This document shows positions 1-11,705 of a stretch of DNA of 64,000 bases, piece after piece. The notes under the pieces are model-generated. The model made no database searches, was not told the DNA's origin, and was given only the letters and a program-made list of their open reading frames with translations. The translations under genes and the position numbers were made by a program. Origin of the DNA: Lineus longissimus (Eukaryota > Nemertea > Pilidiophora > Heteronemertea > Lineidae); assembly GCF_910592395.1 (NCBI RefSeq), contig NC_088321.1:3350001-3414000 (forward strand). Direction: 5' to 3'. The stretch's first letter is position 1; each line of letters begins with the position of its first letter.

Positions 1-1497
1 TTCCGTGGTAAAAAGAAAATTTCTTCAGAAATCCCGTGTTTCATCCATTAACCATGGTAATATCAAGAATATATAAAAGGGGCATGTTTTAATTAGAAAT
101 TGAGTTCATTATCTTAGTTTACCTTCCTGCAATCTTTCCCTTCGAATATCCTCAGCTGTACGCTGGAAGCAGAAATTTACAACAGACTCAAATTTCAGTA
201 GAACCATAAAGGCCTAATTGGCAAGGTATGTGAATTTTGTAGCGACTTAATTGTTAGCTAATGAATATCACGTGCAATCTATTAACCATTCTCATCACAT
301 ACAGTATAGAATCGAGTTTGAACGACTGGTTCATTATTTCCATAGCACACTCACAATCGTAAAGGGAGTGAATAAAACATAACAAGTATTATGAGGAATG
401 GCTGAATGGCTTGACATGGTGGATTAGACGAGATGGTACGGTCAGTTTCACCCTAGGACTTCTAACCGACTATTGAGTACGGGGTTGCGATTGGAGTAAT
501 GCTGCACTGAATAACCGCCCCGGCTGGTTTACTTGTTGTTATGCGGGAGGATCTCTGAATATCAGAAACCGGTTGTTTTAATCTCTATTCTACTGTATAT
601 CCTACGTGCACTGTTAAAACAGTCATCAACATCTCTTGAATATTGACCTTTTATCAGTCATTTCCGATAATTTCGATGAACAAATACTTATAACGGCCAT
701 TATATGTCATTTTCATCATTACTGTTATTCATTTATCGATGACGAATATCAAGTGATTATTGAGTTATCAGCGATGTCTTTTTTAATTTTTCGCTGGCAT
801 GTTCAGTTTCTGGCTTCTGCGAAACGTCAGAAACATTTGTGCATCATGAGTGTACGAACATGATGAATTTAAAGTCAATAGCAAAGCATTAGCTCTTTAT
901 CTATAGATACATCATTCGATCAGTGAACATGTGATTTTCATAAGCCCTCAGCGCTCTGCAATATTCTAATGTCATCACTGACATTCGTTCATATAACCTA
1001 AGCTGTTCCTCCTTTTTAAAACAATGGCCTTGATATCGCCATTCAATAATGACATTAACCGTCTGCAACTTCGCAACAAGTTTTATGAACTTAATATATA
1101 AACTCATTGATACGGGTCACTTCTGATCAATCGAATCTTACTTCGCCAATTACCAGTTGCGGACGTCCGCTATTTCTGAATGTATCATCTTCGAACCTGA
1201 TTTTTACAGCCATCCTCAAATCTGAGAATGCGCCAACCGACGGAGGCCAATACCACTGTAAACGAACTATATGTGGATGTCCTGATTTTGCATGAGTGAA
1301 AACTTCCAATTGCACATTAATAACTAATTTTCACAGTTTTGTTTTTTCCATACCATAGACTACAAGAAACTTCAAGACCAATGATATTTGCAATTAAAAT
1401 CCGAGCCAATTAAGTTGATTGCCTTTCTTAATTTATAGCTTAATTTCTGAACCGGGTTGATATGAAAACGTTTACTAAAACTTATTGCAGTCGTCCT
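1..1497. other. Unassigned AT-rich sequence
   Basis: No gene or repeat could be assigned here. A minus-strand open stretch at 1127-1315 has a protein-like composition (a Trp-Tyr-Trp-Pro-Pro run, then mixed charged residues), but no start, splice context or family was recognisable. The rest is ordinary AT-rich intergenic-type sequence. Confidence 0.4.
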
Positions 1498-2256
1498 GGA
1501 CGCATTGACCCAACGCGCCGCGTAGCGGCAAAATAGCGAAGCTGGCGAAACATCTATAACGGGTCACTGTGATCTCATTGATATGGACTTATAGCGCGAT
1601 TATGGGGTTGTAACTATTTTGCTGTATATTGTCACGAGGAAAGAAAAGCACGCGACCTAACGCCAACCTATTTATGTAAAGTGATAATTAGAAGGTATAT
1701 AGTTCAGGAAATGTTAATAAATAATCATTCCTTATCGTCTTTTGGGAGCATTTTTAATTGTAAAAAGGATATGCCTATGTCACAGTGTCTTTGCGATGGT
1801 CATTTTTATCACAGTAGTCTCGCGCAGCTAGACCCTCTTCACTTATCAGTCTGGCGCAATTCATTATACTAGACCTAGACGTATTCCACCACAATGCATC
1901 TGGGCCGAAGAAACACTGCGCAAGATTGCCTCGAGCTGGAGCTAAGAATAGATTTTGCTAATGAGCATACTTCCTCATTGAGATTTCCCAGAATGGTGCA
2001 TATCGCGCGAAGCTACTTAGTCTAATACCATTCGGTCCCACGTAGTGGCGCTGAGGCAGCCGCTGTAATCAAGGGAGTGGTTGAGTCACTGTATATTATG
2101 AAGGACCTTACCGAAATTGCTTACATTTTCGCATTGCTACAATGAAAGACCTATTACTGAAACCACATGTCTGTTGACTGTGCTTTACAGTCAACATACA
2201 CCACTATACCCCTCACACTCAGAAACCACAAACGCCCTCCCCTTACTTCTGGATTT
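1498..2256 (+). mobile_element. Fold-back/MITE-like element, old copy A
   Basis: This stretch is a diverged copy of the repeat seen better preserved at 4817 and 24123. All three begin with a GC-rich head containing the small palindrome GCCGCGTAGCGGC, run through shared non-coding sequence ending near a TCGCGCAAGTAG-like motif, and finish at CAAACGCCC...CTTCTGGATT. In this copy the terminal hairpin is eroded to a short TGTTGACTGTGCTTTACAGTCAACA palindrome near 2170-2195. No coding capacity is visible, so it is a non-autonomous element of unknown superfamily. It is the oldest copy by divergence. Confidence 0.6.
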
Positions 2257-3060
2257 ATTTTTGTTTAATGCATTATTTTACAACAAGAAATCGGTCGGAA
2301 GGGATCAACGTATACCAATTCATGAGCATATGTAATCGGATACTGTATTGTGAAATTGTGTTCGAACTTTCTGACGACTGTCGCGCTGTTTCATCAGGCC
2401 CCAGAGGAAATTCAGCAATAAGATTTCATATCTATAATAACCAATCAGATACCAGAAAAATAATTTTGTTCCCCCTATTTACTTTTTCCTCGTGACGGAC
2501 ACAAATAAAGATTAAATAACGTTTCTTGCATCATTTGCTGTGTTCCAGTGACTGATGGCATATACCCTCGATATAAATAATCGGCAGCTGAAAGCATTAT
2601 TATAACATTTGACATTTTTGAAAATACTTATAATTTTCCTCGCTGTGTAAAACAAACCTAAGCAAAGGTCCTGAAATATGCATCACATCTGCATATTGTT
2701 CTAGCCTACCCATCTACCGATTCTGGATACTTATCATGAGTATCCCCCTCCTGATTGGAGGTAATAGAGAGAATTTCCCACCCCAACACAGCTCTGAGCA
2801 TGAATTACAGTCATTATGAGACACATTCAACTGAACAAATGTAAAGAACGATTTCATACTGATGAACCACCTTCACTCGTGAACGGAATATCCGAACATT
2901 CCAATTACGCTGCAAATCATGAAGCCGCATTCCAAGTTGAAAGCGGCGGCCTCCAACTTTGAATCTGACATCATATATATATATATATAATCCACTTAGT
3001 TTTTTTAAAATTCTTGCGGATAAAATTTGTTAGGTCTACACTTTTGGTATTAAAATTGAC
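2257..3060. other. Unassigned sequence with (AT)n
   Basis: Nothing was assigned in this AT-rich stretch except a short (AT)n run near 2974-2989. Confidence 0.4.
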
Positions 3061-3073
3061 CTATCACGTTCCA

Positions 3074-4084
3074 GATGTGTGAGTTCAACTAAGTTCATTT
3101 GGTAACACCGATGTGAAAAACACTTTTAAAACGTTTAACCATTCCGTAAAATCCTGATTTTATTTGAATATGGTAATCCCAATTTAAAATAGGCTCCCCT
3201 CTGATGAACTGTACTGTATACCGTATAAAGTTCATCTGGAGTTTCGGGGTTTTATAAACAGTAAAGTTGAAGCTTACGAAACACAGTGCCATCCGTGACA
3301 CACTGTGGCGAATGTGAGATATGTTATTGCGTGCGTTTGAATTTACCACCATCCTGTATGTGGCGGCCTCTGGACTAATTAAAAAACAGTTGACGAGGAT
3401 TTTTGATGCAACATGACGAGGACAATCGTTTAGTTTCTGAAGACGAATTGGCAAAAATATAGGACTTTAGGCGCAGATGAATATGAGACGGGAGCTTAAT
3501 TCGTTGTTGAAGCAGGCTATAAGGCTGTAAGGAACTTGTGTTTTCGAGCCGAAATAAAGCTATGGTTTTAATTGACAGCACTGTTCCAAGACTGACAAAT
3601 CCCTCGATCATCAAACCTCTGCCGTATAGAAAGCTAAATCTCCAATATTTTTATCCAATGTATACCGATGAACCGATATTGTGCAATATGACAGGCCCTT
3701 TCAACCTCGATATTTCAACATGTGCGATGGTCCAAACTTTTTCGGTGATGGCAAAATAGTGCCAATATTTTACGGATTAAATCATCTCATCACAAGCATT
3801 TTGTAGGACATATACAAGTTGAAATATTGTTGTACAATAACTAATAAGCTAAAGTGAATTTTCCTGATCTTGAGGTTATTTATAAATAAGTGAAGTATAG
3901 ATACGTTACCGACTCGACAATGCCCAATGATCTCAATGCACCTTAATGATATTCATCTGTTCGACTGTACACATTTTAAAAAAGGTTTACTCTTTTTACG
4001 AAGCGGTTAAACGTTTTTAAAGTGTTCTTCATACATTGTCATATCGTTGTGGCCAAATTAACCTAGTTGAACTCAGAAATGTGA
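3074..4084. mobile_element. Inverted-repeat DNA element, ~1.0 kb
   Basis: Two arms of about 80-95 bp, near 3074-3152 and 3990-4084, are inverted copies of each other with scattered mismatches. Both contain the words GAGTTCAACTA and ACGTTTAACC in opposite orientation. The interior holds open reading stretches on the minus strand (3095-3454 and 3375-3614), but their translations match no family I recognise and overlap in different frames, so I do not call them genes. This is most likely a decayed non-autonomous TIR transposon or a snap-back element. Confidence 0.5.
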
Positions 4085-4816
4085 ACACCAGATTATCCTT
4101 AGGGTAGGTCTAACCAATTCTCGAGTGTAATAATCTGTTTCAAATTTCTAGGGTCTTCTTTGCTTGGTTTGCCTGTCCCGCATACAGACCTTTTGCAACC
4201 CTCATGTTCCCTCCATTAGACAGTATTCTCCCCCTGACATATAAAAAGAGTATTGTTTTTTCAAGATGTCAACTAACGCCGTTCAATTATGACACCAGCC
4301 GCGCATGCCAAGAACTGTCTATTTGTTTACCGCCGCTTATTATTTTACTTTCAGCGGGAATGTGTTCAAACACAAAATTGGAGCCGGCATAGCTTTACAT
4401 GTAGCCCGGTGTACCGGGTGGAGCAACGCGCCATAGCTACCGCACCAAAATACTGTTAACCAAGTTTAGAACCGATATGTCGATGACATCGTTGGAGTTA
4501 TCATAAGAGGGGGGGGGGGGTGATTTGGATATTCTACTGAATAAACCCGTTACCCCAATGCAGTGCTGAACTCAAAAGTGAGGCATTCTCTGCAGACAAC
4601 GAAGGGTGTATTTTGAGTTAAGTCCAGAGATCAGTATACAGTGTATATAAAATATTCGGACAAAAATGTCTGAACTTGATTCAATCACTGACCTCCATGT
4701 TTTCGCGGTAATGCTTTCATTTAAAACACGAGCAAATTATCCGGGGATCGAGCGGGCATGTTGATAAAATCAGCCTTAACTCCAGACTAACGATCGACAG
4801 TAACGTGGGACTCTGG
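4085..4816. other. Unassigned sequence with a 12-G tract
   Basis: No gene was recognised. A G12 run lies at 4509-4520; it is one of several long G/C homopolymers in this window. Confidence 0.4.
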
Positions 4817-5346
4817 ACGCAAGGGCCCAACGCGCCGCGTAGCGGCAAAAAAGCGAAGCTGGCGAAACATTTATAACGGGTCACCGTCACTTATTATTGG
4901 ACTTATAGCGCATTTACGGGGTTGCAACTATTTTGCTTTATAGTGTCACCAGGAAAGAAAAGCATGCGACCTAACGCCGATCTATTTGTATAAAGTGATA
5001 ATTGGAAGGTATATAGTAGGAAATATCAATAAAATAATCATTCCATGTCGTCTTTTGAGGGCATTTTTGATTGTAAAAAATATGTGTACGTCATCGTAGT
5101 CTCTGCAATGATAATTTTATCAGAGCAGTCTCGCGCAAGTAGAAGTTCTTTACCTATTAGTTCCTCACTTATTAGTCTCAACGTCTGGCGCAAAGCCAGA
5201 CGTTTTCCATTACGATTTCACTACGATGTTTGACAAGAAGGAGCAGTGCGCGAGATATGCTAATGAGCAGACTTCCCTCGCTTGAGTTTCGGAAGAATGT
5301 TCCATATCGCGCTAAGCTCATCACTACTGATTATGACAGGCGTGCA
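4817..5346 (+). mobile_element. Fold-back/MITE-like element, copy B left part
   Basis: Nearly identical to 24123-24650, starting at the same GC-rich head (GACGCAAGGGCCCAACGCG) and passing through the GATTTCACTACGATGTTTGAC segment. Identity to copy C breaks near 5346, just after GACAGGCGTGCA. The missing right part reappears from about 7180, where the segment from CACGATTTCAC to GACAGGCGTGCA is repeated. Copy B is therefore split, or recombined, around about 1.8 kb of other sequence. Confidence 0.6.
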
Positions 5347-6085
5347 ACGGTAGGTATCTGCTCCCCAACTTCCACCCTAATACGGTACAATAAGTTACCA
5401 TTTGATGGGAATGGGACAATGCCCTCACTGTGTATGGAGTCATAGGGATAAGAAGACATTATTCATTAGTGTTGGTACAAGTGATTTTGCCCAAAAAGCA
5501 TGCGCATTCAAAAAACAAAATATGCAAGGTATCACGTACATGACCATGACGACGTGCAGAAAGTGCACTAGCCAGTGCATACCCTATGGCTATGTACTAG
5601 TAAACATGGTAGGCCTAAACATGAACAACATCATTATTCATCGGCAGTTCATTTTACTCCGAGCTTTTCCTGAAACATATAGCCATGATGATTAGGCCTA
5701 CCATGTACCATGACCAATAACAGCACTAGATCATGTGGATGTCAACAAGTTCACATGAACCGTATAATCCCGCATAGCGCATGTGGGGCATGCGTCTAAA
5801 CCAAAGCCCCAAAATCACTTGTTTTGGTCTATTTCAGTTTCACTTGTGTTTCCCCCGTCTCCCAGTCCATAATACATTTACAGTTTACAATCCCCGATCA
5901 TGGCCCAACAAAAGGTCATCGGTTGACTAAAGGAACACAACTGTTCAATGGATTTATAGTTGAATGCGATCAAACTACGTCTTTTCAATCGTGGATTGTA
6001 AATTTAACCCCATGGGCCTAGGGAAGGCCCTATAACAATACTTTCGACACAGTTATTATCTCCGGTGCCTCCACCATGTTACACA
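5347..6085. other. Unassigned insert within copy B
   Basis: This sequence separates the two parts of the fold-back element. Several short open stretches occur (for example 5402-5695), but none shows a recognisable domain. Confidence 0.35.
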
Positions 6086-6960
6086 CAGTGCTCACTGCTG
6101 ATTCTAAAATGCGCCACCTAGTCAAAACAGGACATATGTTCTTCTAGGAATAGATCTCTTTCCAATATTTCGTCATTCCACTATCGTCATCACCTCATCA
6201 TACTTTCATTGACATTACAGGCACACATCCACAGAGCACTCTTCAAATCATCTACACAGTGGTTATCCAACTAGGATTATAAAGGTAATTTCTTAGCCCC
6301 GCACAGTGGGTTTCAGTCTTGATAAAGGGGCACTATTGCTAGCAGCTAGGTAGGCAAGATAAAGTTAGACGAAGTAGCCGATAGGGGTCTCTCACCCCTC
6401 AAAGTCCGTCACAACTATTCAAGCTTGTACAAGGAATACATGCAGCGCTGACTCTAACAAGACCCAATGGGAATGTCGCACAGTCATCTGTCAAAAACAA
6501 GACCTATGTTGCAGTATGATCTCTTGCCAATATTTAATAATTGCACTATCGTCATCACCTCATCATACTTCATTGACATTACAGGCACACATGGACATTG
6601 ACCACTGTTGCAGTCAACGACACAGTCGCTATCCAAGTAGCATTATAGAGGTAATTATCATTATCATACCTCATTAGCATGTGAACCAATCACGTCGCGT
6701 CCTTTGCGATCACGGCAAAGCCTCATGGAATAATGTCTTTCACTGTTGAATAATTTTTCATATTCCATGCCTACAAGTCCAACTTCAATTTCTTCATATT
6801 CCATGGCTAGAAGTTCAATACTAATATAATATCCAAGATAAAGTTACAAGAAGTAGTCAATAGGGGTCTCTCACCTCTCACTGTATGTCCACACTATTCA
6901 CGCTTGTACGGGGAATACATTCAATGCTGAATCTAACAACACCCAGTGCCCTTACTCTGT
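6086..6960 (+). repeat. Two diverged tandem copies of a ~0.4-0.5 kb unit
   Basis: The order of words CACTATCGTCATCACCTCATC, TTGACATTACAGGCACACAT, GATAAAGTTA and ATAGGGGTCTCTCACC occurs once at about 6178-6400 and again at about 6543-6880. The second copy carries extra sequence near 6660-6830. Both units end in CTTGTAC..GGAATACAT. No coding potential is apparent. Sequence near 6333-6390 is also present inverted near 7540-7593, so the repeats may belong to a larger inverted-repeat element. Confidence 0.6.
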
Positions 6961-7179
6961 ATATTAGTCACTGGAAGATGGCCCATTTCACTCCTTGCTT
7001 CTACTTCGCCTATAGTCTCATTGCAAACGCCTCAGTTCTATGATATCACATTCACTTTCAGCTGTCATGCAACGCAACAACTGTGCTATCTGCCATCGCA
7101 CATCAACGAAGAAGTGCAGCCGCTCACATTCCACCTCACGTCTGTCCGACCAGCTGCAATCCTCGAGGACGCCCCACTG

Positions 7180-7990
7180 TACCACGATTTCACTACGATG
7201 TTTGACAAGAAGGAGCAGTGCGCGAGATAGGCTAATGAGCAGACTTCCCTCGTTTGAGTTTCAGAAGAATGTTCCATATCGCGCTAAGCTGACCACTGCT
7301 GACCATGACAGGCGTGCATTGGACTGGTACAGGTTGGAACTAAACATTGAATATGCTGGTGGTGACGCTTTCTGATGAGAAGTTGGTCGTGACTGATGCA
7401 GTATCCTTGGACTTGTCACAGCATCGTTCAATCATTGCTCTCTGAGCTGCCTTGATTCTGTACTTACCCAAATACTAAGACCAAATGCCTGTTGACTGTG
7501 CTTTAAGAGAGACTGGCGCCATGCCTAGAGATATGACTGACCCCTATTGGCAAATTTGTATGACTTTATCTTGCCTACCTAGCTGCTGCCTATAGTCTCC
7601 CTTTAACTGCGGAACACTTCAAAGTCGATAAAATGCCATGTTCCACCTTTTAATGTGTTCAGACCGCCATTTTCAAAATAATCAAGTCAGGACACTGCCT
7701 TCTAGTCTCATAATAAATTTTGCTTTCCTCAATAATAACATTTCTTCTTCTTCAATGCTTTCATCATTCCAAACTTCTCCTCATCTGACTTTTACAGGGG
7801 TACAGTCATGGCAATCAAAACCCAAATACTGAGACCAAATGCCTGTTGACTGTGCTTTAAGAGAGACTGGCGCCATGCCTAGTCTCTCTTAAAGCACAGT
7901 CAACAGACACCAACCCCCTCAGACTCAGAAACCACAAACGCCCAACCCTTCCTGCTACCTTAATACTTCTGGATTTTCGAGGATAGTTAA
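7180..7990 (+). mobile_element. Fold-back element, copy B right part with 26 bp hairpin
   Basis: Matches the right half of copy C (24520-24965). Near its end are two arms of 26 bp, 7843-7868 and 7881-7906, that are perfect inverted copies separated by a 12 nt loop containing GGCGCC. The segment from ACCCAAATACT to GCCATGCCTAG is present twice, at about 7468-7530 and 7820-7881, flanking about 290 bp. The element ends at CTTCTGGATT as in the other copies. No protein is encoded. Confidence 0.6.
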
Positions 7991-9693
7991 AATTAGGCAG
8001 GCTATACTTGGAATGAAATTAAAATTCAGTTTTAGTGATTTATTGAAAATAACGTGTAACTCTAAAAGTTTAGATAGCAATGAAAGATATACATGTACGT
8101 TTATATGCAAAGGCCGAACCTGTTGGTGTCCTGAGGTCAGGCACATGGTTTGTATAAACTCGAATTATATGGCTCATTTTCACCACATGCTACATGAGAA
8201 CTTTAAAACCCATGAATAAATCAAAATTCTGGCAAAGCTGGCATTTCATTTCTGAGAGCTTTCGCTTAACCACGTCTTTGAAATTGACAAAACATTTTCT
8301 TCCGTGTTGACTTAAAAAAACTTGTTGCAATTCTGCTGATCCGAAAAATAAAGTTATAAGCTCACTAGTTTTTCTTCTTTGACAGCATTCACAAAAACCA
8401 GTTTAATCATTTTCCGAGCCATTTTGCATACTTAATTCGAATACTATTTGTCATGTTTGTCCAATGTTATCGGAAGTGTGCTGGATGGTGCACAAAAAAA
8501 GTGTCAGTCGATTATAATTTGCCGTTACTTCTAATTCCGCCAGAACTTATCTGCAAGGGGTGGGATTGTTAGACATTTTGAAAAATATGACAACAGCTTG
8601 TGAAGAGGATGACAACACATACCATGTATAATATCATGGTTAAAATTATTCCAGATTTAGTTGGTAGATTTGCTGTCATCCGTACGAGCTGAGCGGTTTC
8701 TCGAATCAACACCATGCCAAAAACATACAATGTAGCTAAACAGGTATTACAACCCTATGATATTCCAACAAATCAGTTTATATTGGTCATGAATGGCCAC
8801 GCATATAATTGGGCGCCAAAACATTCAGTCAACAGTGGTTTGATCGAGTCGATCAGGGGCGGGCTTGGGATTGGCGCTCTCACTATATCTTATCCACTGT
8901 CTTATCGGTTGATGATACTTTCACTCTCCATTATTCTCGTCATAACAACATCTATGTAATTTAAATAGCAGTGGTTGAGAATGAAAATGTTCTCGCCATC
9001 TTGAGTTAAAACTGTATGCAGTGCTAGAGAATGGAATCGTACCGGAAACATGTAGAGCGGGTTACTTCTCGAAAGTTGGCACAAACTGCTTTTTCCATTT
9101 TTTACTAATCATCGGAAGGTGTTTCCAGCCGTGCAGTCTAACATATCGCGATCGGCGTGCTCATCCGGTCGGTTTAAAATGGAAGCAGCAGCTAATCGTT
9201 AAGTTCAGCAGTTATACTGCCAGGTGTTGTTTAATTAAGAGCAAGAAGCTCAAGGGGAAACGCCCCAACGTGTACATGTATGCACGTCAATAAGGATCTA
9301 CCGATAAGGTGGTACAAAATTGGTGACAACTCGCAAAACGGAAACTCTTGCTTGATCACTGATTACCTGCTTGTATGGCAGCTTCCCAGGATCTCACTAA
9401 GCCCTCTGGAGGGTGGGAGTTGGTGTGTTCATTGTGGGTTTAAAATATGTACACGTTGAGGTCCTTCAGGTTCGAGGTATACATTTTATAGTCTGCTGTT
9501 ACTGATCCCGAGAGATTCATCTTTTTACGGTTTTGCTACTCTACCGATCTTTTTATGTTTTATGAAATAAGACGTGGTTTGGTACTTGTTGGTATTCGTC
9601 TATCAATCTCAACTGAACTGGTGTTACTGATTGTACCAATTTATATATCAGGCGATCTATTTATTGCGACTCAATGCACTTGGGTTGCGTTAA
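7991..9693. other. Unassigned sequence
   Basis: No recognisable gene or repeat. Open stretches such as 8714-8959 and 9021-9293 lack domain-like motifs and splice context. Confidence 0.4.
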
Positions 9694-10215
9694 GATGAAA
9701 TGGCCAAGGCCATTGTGCTCACCTCCCTCACAGGCAGTTTATTAGATATGATAGAAAAAAAATACCGATTATACAATTTTAGCTACCTGGTGGACAAAGG
9801 AAGAATCGAACCACCCCGAAATTCAGTCTGCGAGGTTTCATAATAGCTAGGGCTACATACTTATATACATGTATTATATATAACCAACTTCCATGTCAAC
9901 AGCTCGATCCAGTAGTTACGGAACGTGCCACCTTCGGCCAATTTACGCTAGTCGACCCCTGTGAATTTGAAAAGTGAACGTGTGTAATAAAATGTCATGT
10001 ACCGTCATTATATGAACCTATGATAACGATTTGGGGATGATCTGGCCCTTAGGGACAAAGCAATTTTTGTGTTTTCGGGCATCGAATCGGACCGAAATTT
10101 AGTCTGCAAGGTGTCATTTGATAGTGAAACATATGCACGAAGTTTTTAAGTTGATAAATCAAGTAGCTACAACGCGTGCCTGGCTAACGGACGACGACGA
10201 CGACGACGACAAGCT
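9694..10215 (-). mobile_element. HINE-like Helentron derivative, copy 1
   Basis: The left side has the family's 3' terminal hairpin AATGGCC-aa-GGCCATT at 9699-9714, followed by TGTGCTCACCT. The body is poorly conserved but keeps the CGGAACGTGCCACC word (near 9918) and a GACGAC run (about 10190-10210) that precedes the 5' end in full copies. The 5' terminal GGCTCACCTGTGAGCC-type palindrome is reduced to AAGCTCACAACC. It is non-coding. Confidence 0.6.
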
Positions 10216-10559
10216 CACAACCTCTCTTGATGACGGGTAATGTTCATATCAAATGCATTACTGAGACTTGTTGTGATCATTTACAAAATGTTTGTATTAA
10301 TTAGTGGATAACATAACATTGGTCCGACCAAGGCAAGTAGTGCTGGTTTTGATAGTTTAAGTTTAGTCTATACTCGATTTGATTTGAAGAGGTACAGGAA
10401 GGTTTCATGTGGTTGATTGGATGCTGACTCTTGCCTGACGCAGGATACTTTCACTGTTCTTCTTATGATTGACACTTAGGCCTGGCTAGCTCATGCTGGT
10501 CTTCATTCGATCAACGATTACCGACATTCGCAAGCGTTTCCGGATACCAAAACTTTGCC

Positions 10560-10801
10560 AAACCGGCAAGTCTAATTTACATAAATGCGTCAAAAGCAAG
10601 AGGGTTAGTCAGTGGTAAACCGTTTGACGCTCCGACCCCAGCGGCACTTCAAGCCAACAAGTTACTAAAAGCGCTTCCATTCATTACCGCCGAAGTGGAT
10701 TTTACCGGAGCCGAGTATGATCTGAAGGAAAATTCGGACGCCGAAAATAAAGCTTACACATGTTTGTCTCTTAACCTCTGCGGTGACACGCGCCGCACTT
10801 A
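10560..10801 (+). other. Unassigned 80-codon open stretch
   Basis: From about 10560 a frame stays open to the TAA at 10799-10801 (residues such as SGKPFDAPTPAALQ and EVDFTGAEYDLKEN). Base composition is more GC-rich than the surroundings and the translation looks protein-like. There is no clear start codon, and the following 10857-11103 stretch is open in two other frames, so this may be a decayed gene fragment. I recognise no family. Confidence 0.25.
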
Positions 10802-11705
10802 TAACTTGTAAAAAAACATTTTATAAGCATTTGGCAAGTTTGCCGACAGGCGCTCCTTGTCGGAACGCATAATTTCAGGCAATGCATCGACATATCTATC
10901 CGAAGCGGACTTACTGCAGAAACTGTGTGAGTCTGAGGACATTATTCTTATCTCACAAAACATCACATGGCCCTGCAAATGGTTATACGACGTGCATATA
11001 CGCCATATGGGCTGCAAACTATTCCTACGGAAGAAGAGACGATAGTCGACGAACGCCCTTTTATCTACGCATTTATGGATTAAGAGACACAACCACAGTC
11101 TGACGCCGTCGCATCTATCATAAAAGGGATGTCACTTATCTCCCTACATCACTCGATAGATGTCGATGAACAATTGGATCTTGCCTACGAGATCAAGTGT
11201 ATGGATTAACAAAATCGTGCAGATATAATACCAAGTGTCGTACCTCAAGGTTTAGGTTGTCCCTTCATTTATTTGATACCAGACTCGAGATCTCGATGAT
11301 TGGTAAAATTCAACGAAACACAGTGGAATTGAAACAATAAAGTTCCTCGACATTACCCCTATCATAGGAGAAAAAAGAAGCCATGCAGTGAATTAACCTC
11401 TGAAGTTTAGGTAGAATTTTAGAAATAACATCCTCTGTGGATGCTAAAGTTTCTAAAGTTTTCATTCTCACTATTTTATTCTTCGGAAGATCGGGCAGTG
11501 CAGTGCGCTTTACAATATAACTTGGCTAATTGTTTCTTATCACACTTGACAAATCATTCATGCCATATTGCGGCGGCCGTAGTTACACCGATATTTTCGG
11601 AAATCTATTCCCCAACTGGTCAAAATTGGGCCGCTTTATTCATATATTTAGTATGTTAATTGGCTGGGTTATGCCACTTGCGTGCGCTTTTAAAATATCG
11701 CTTGT
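10802..11705. other. Unassigned sequence
   Basis: It includes short open stretches at 10857-11103 that may continue the preceding decayed coding sequence with frameshifts. Nothing else was recognised. Confidence 0.35.

Noticed and set aside
1127-1315. Minus-strand protein-like exon (discoidin-like impression)
   Set aside because: No splice sites or second supporting exon; impression only.
3095-3454. 119-codon minus-strand ORF as a gene
   Set aside because: Lies inside an inverted-repeat element, overlaps another frame, no motif; probably chance.
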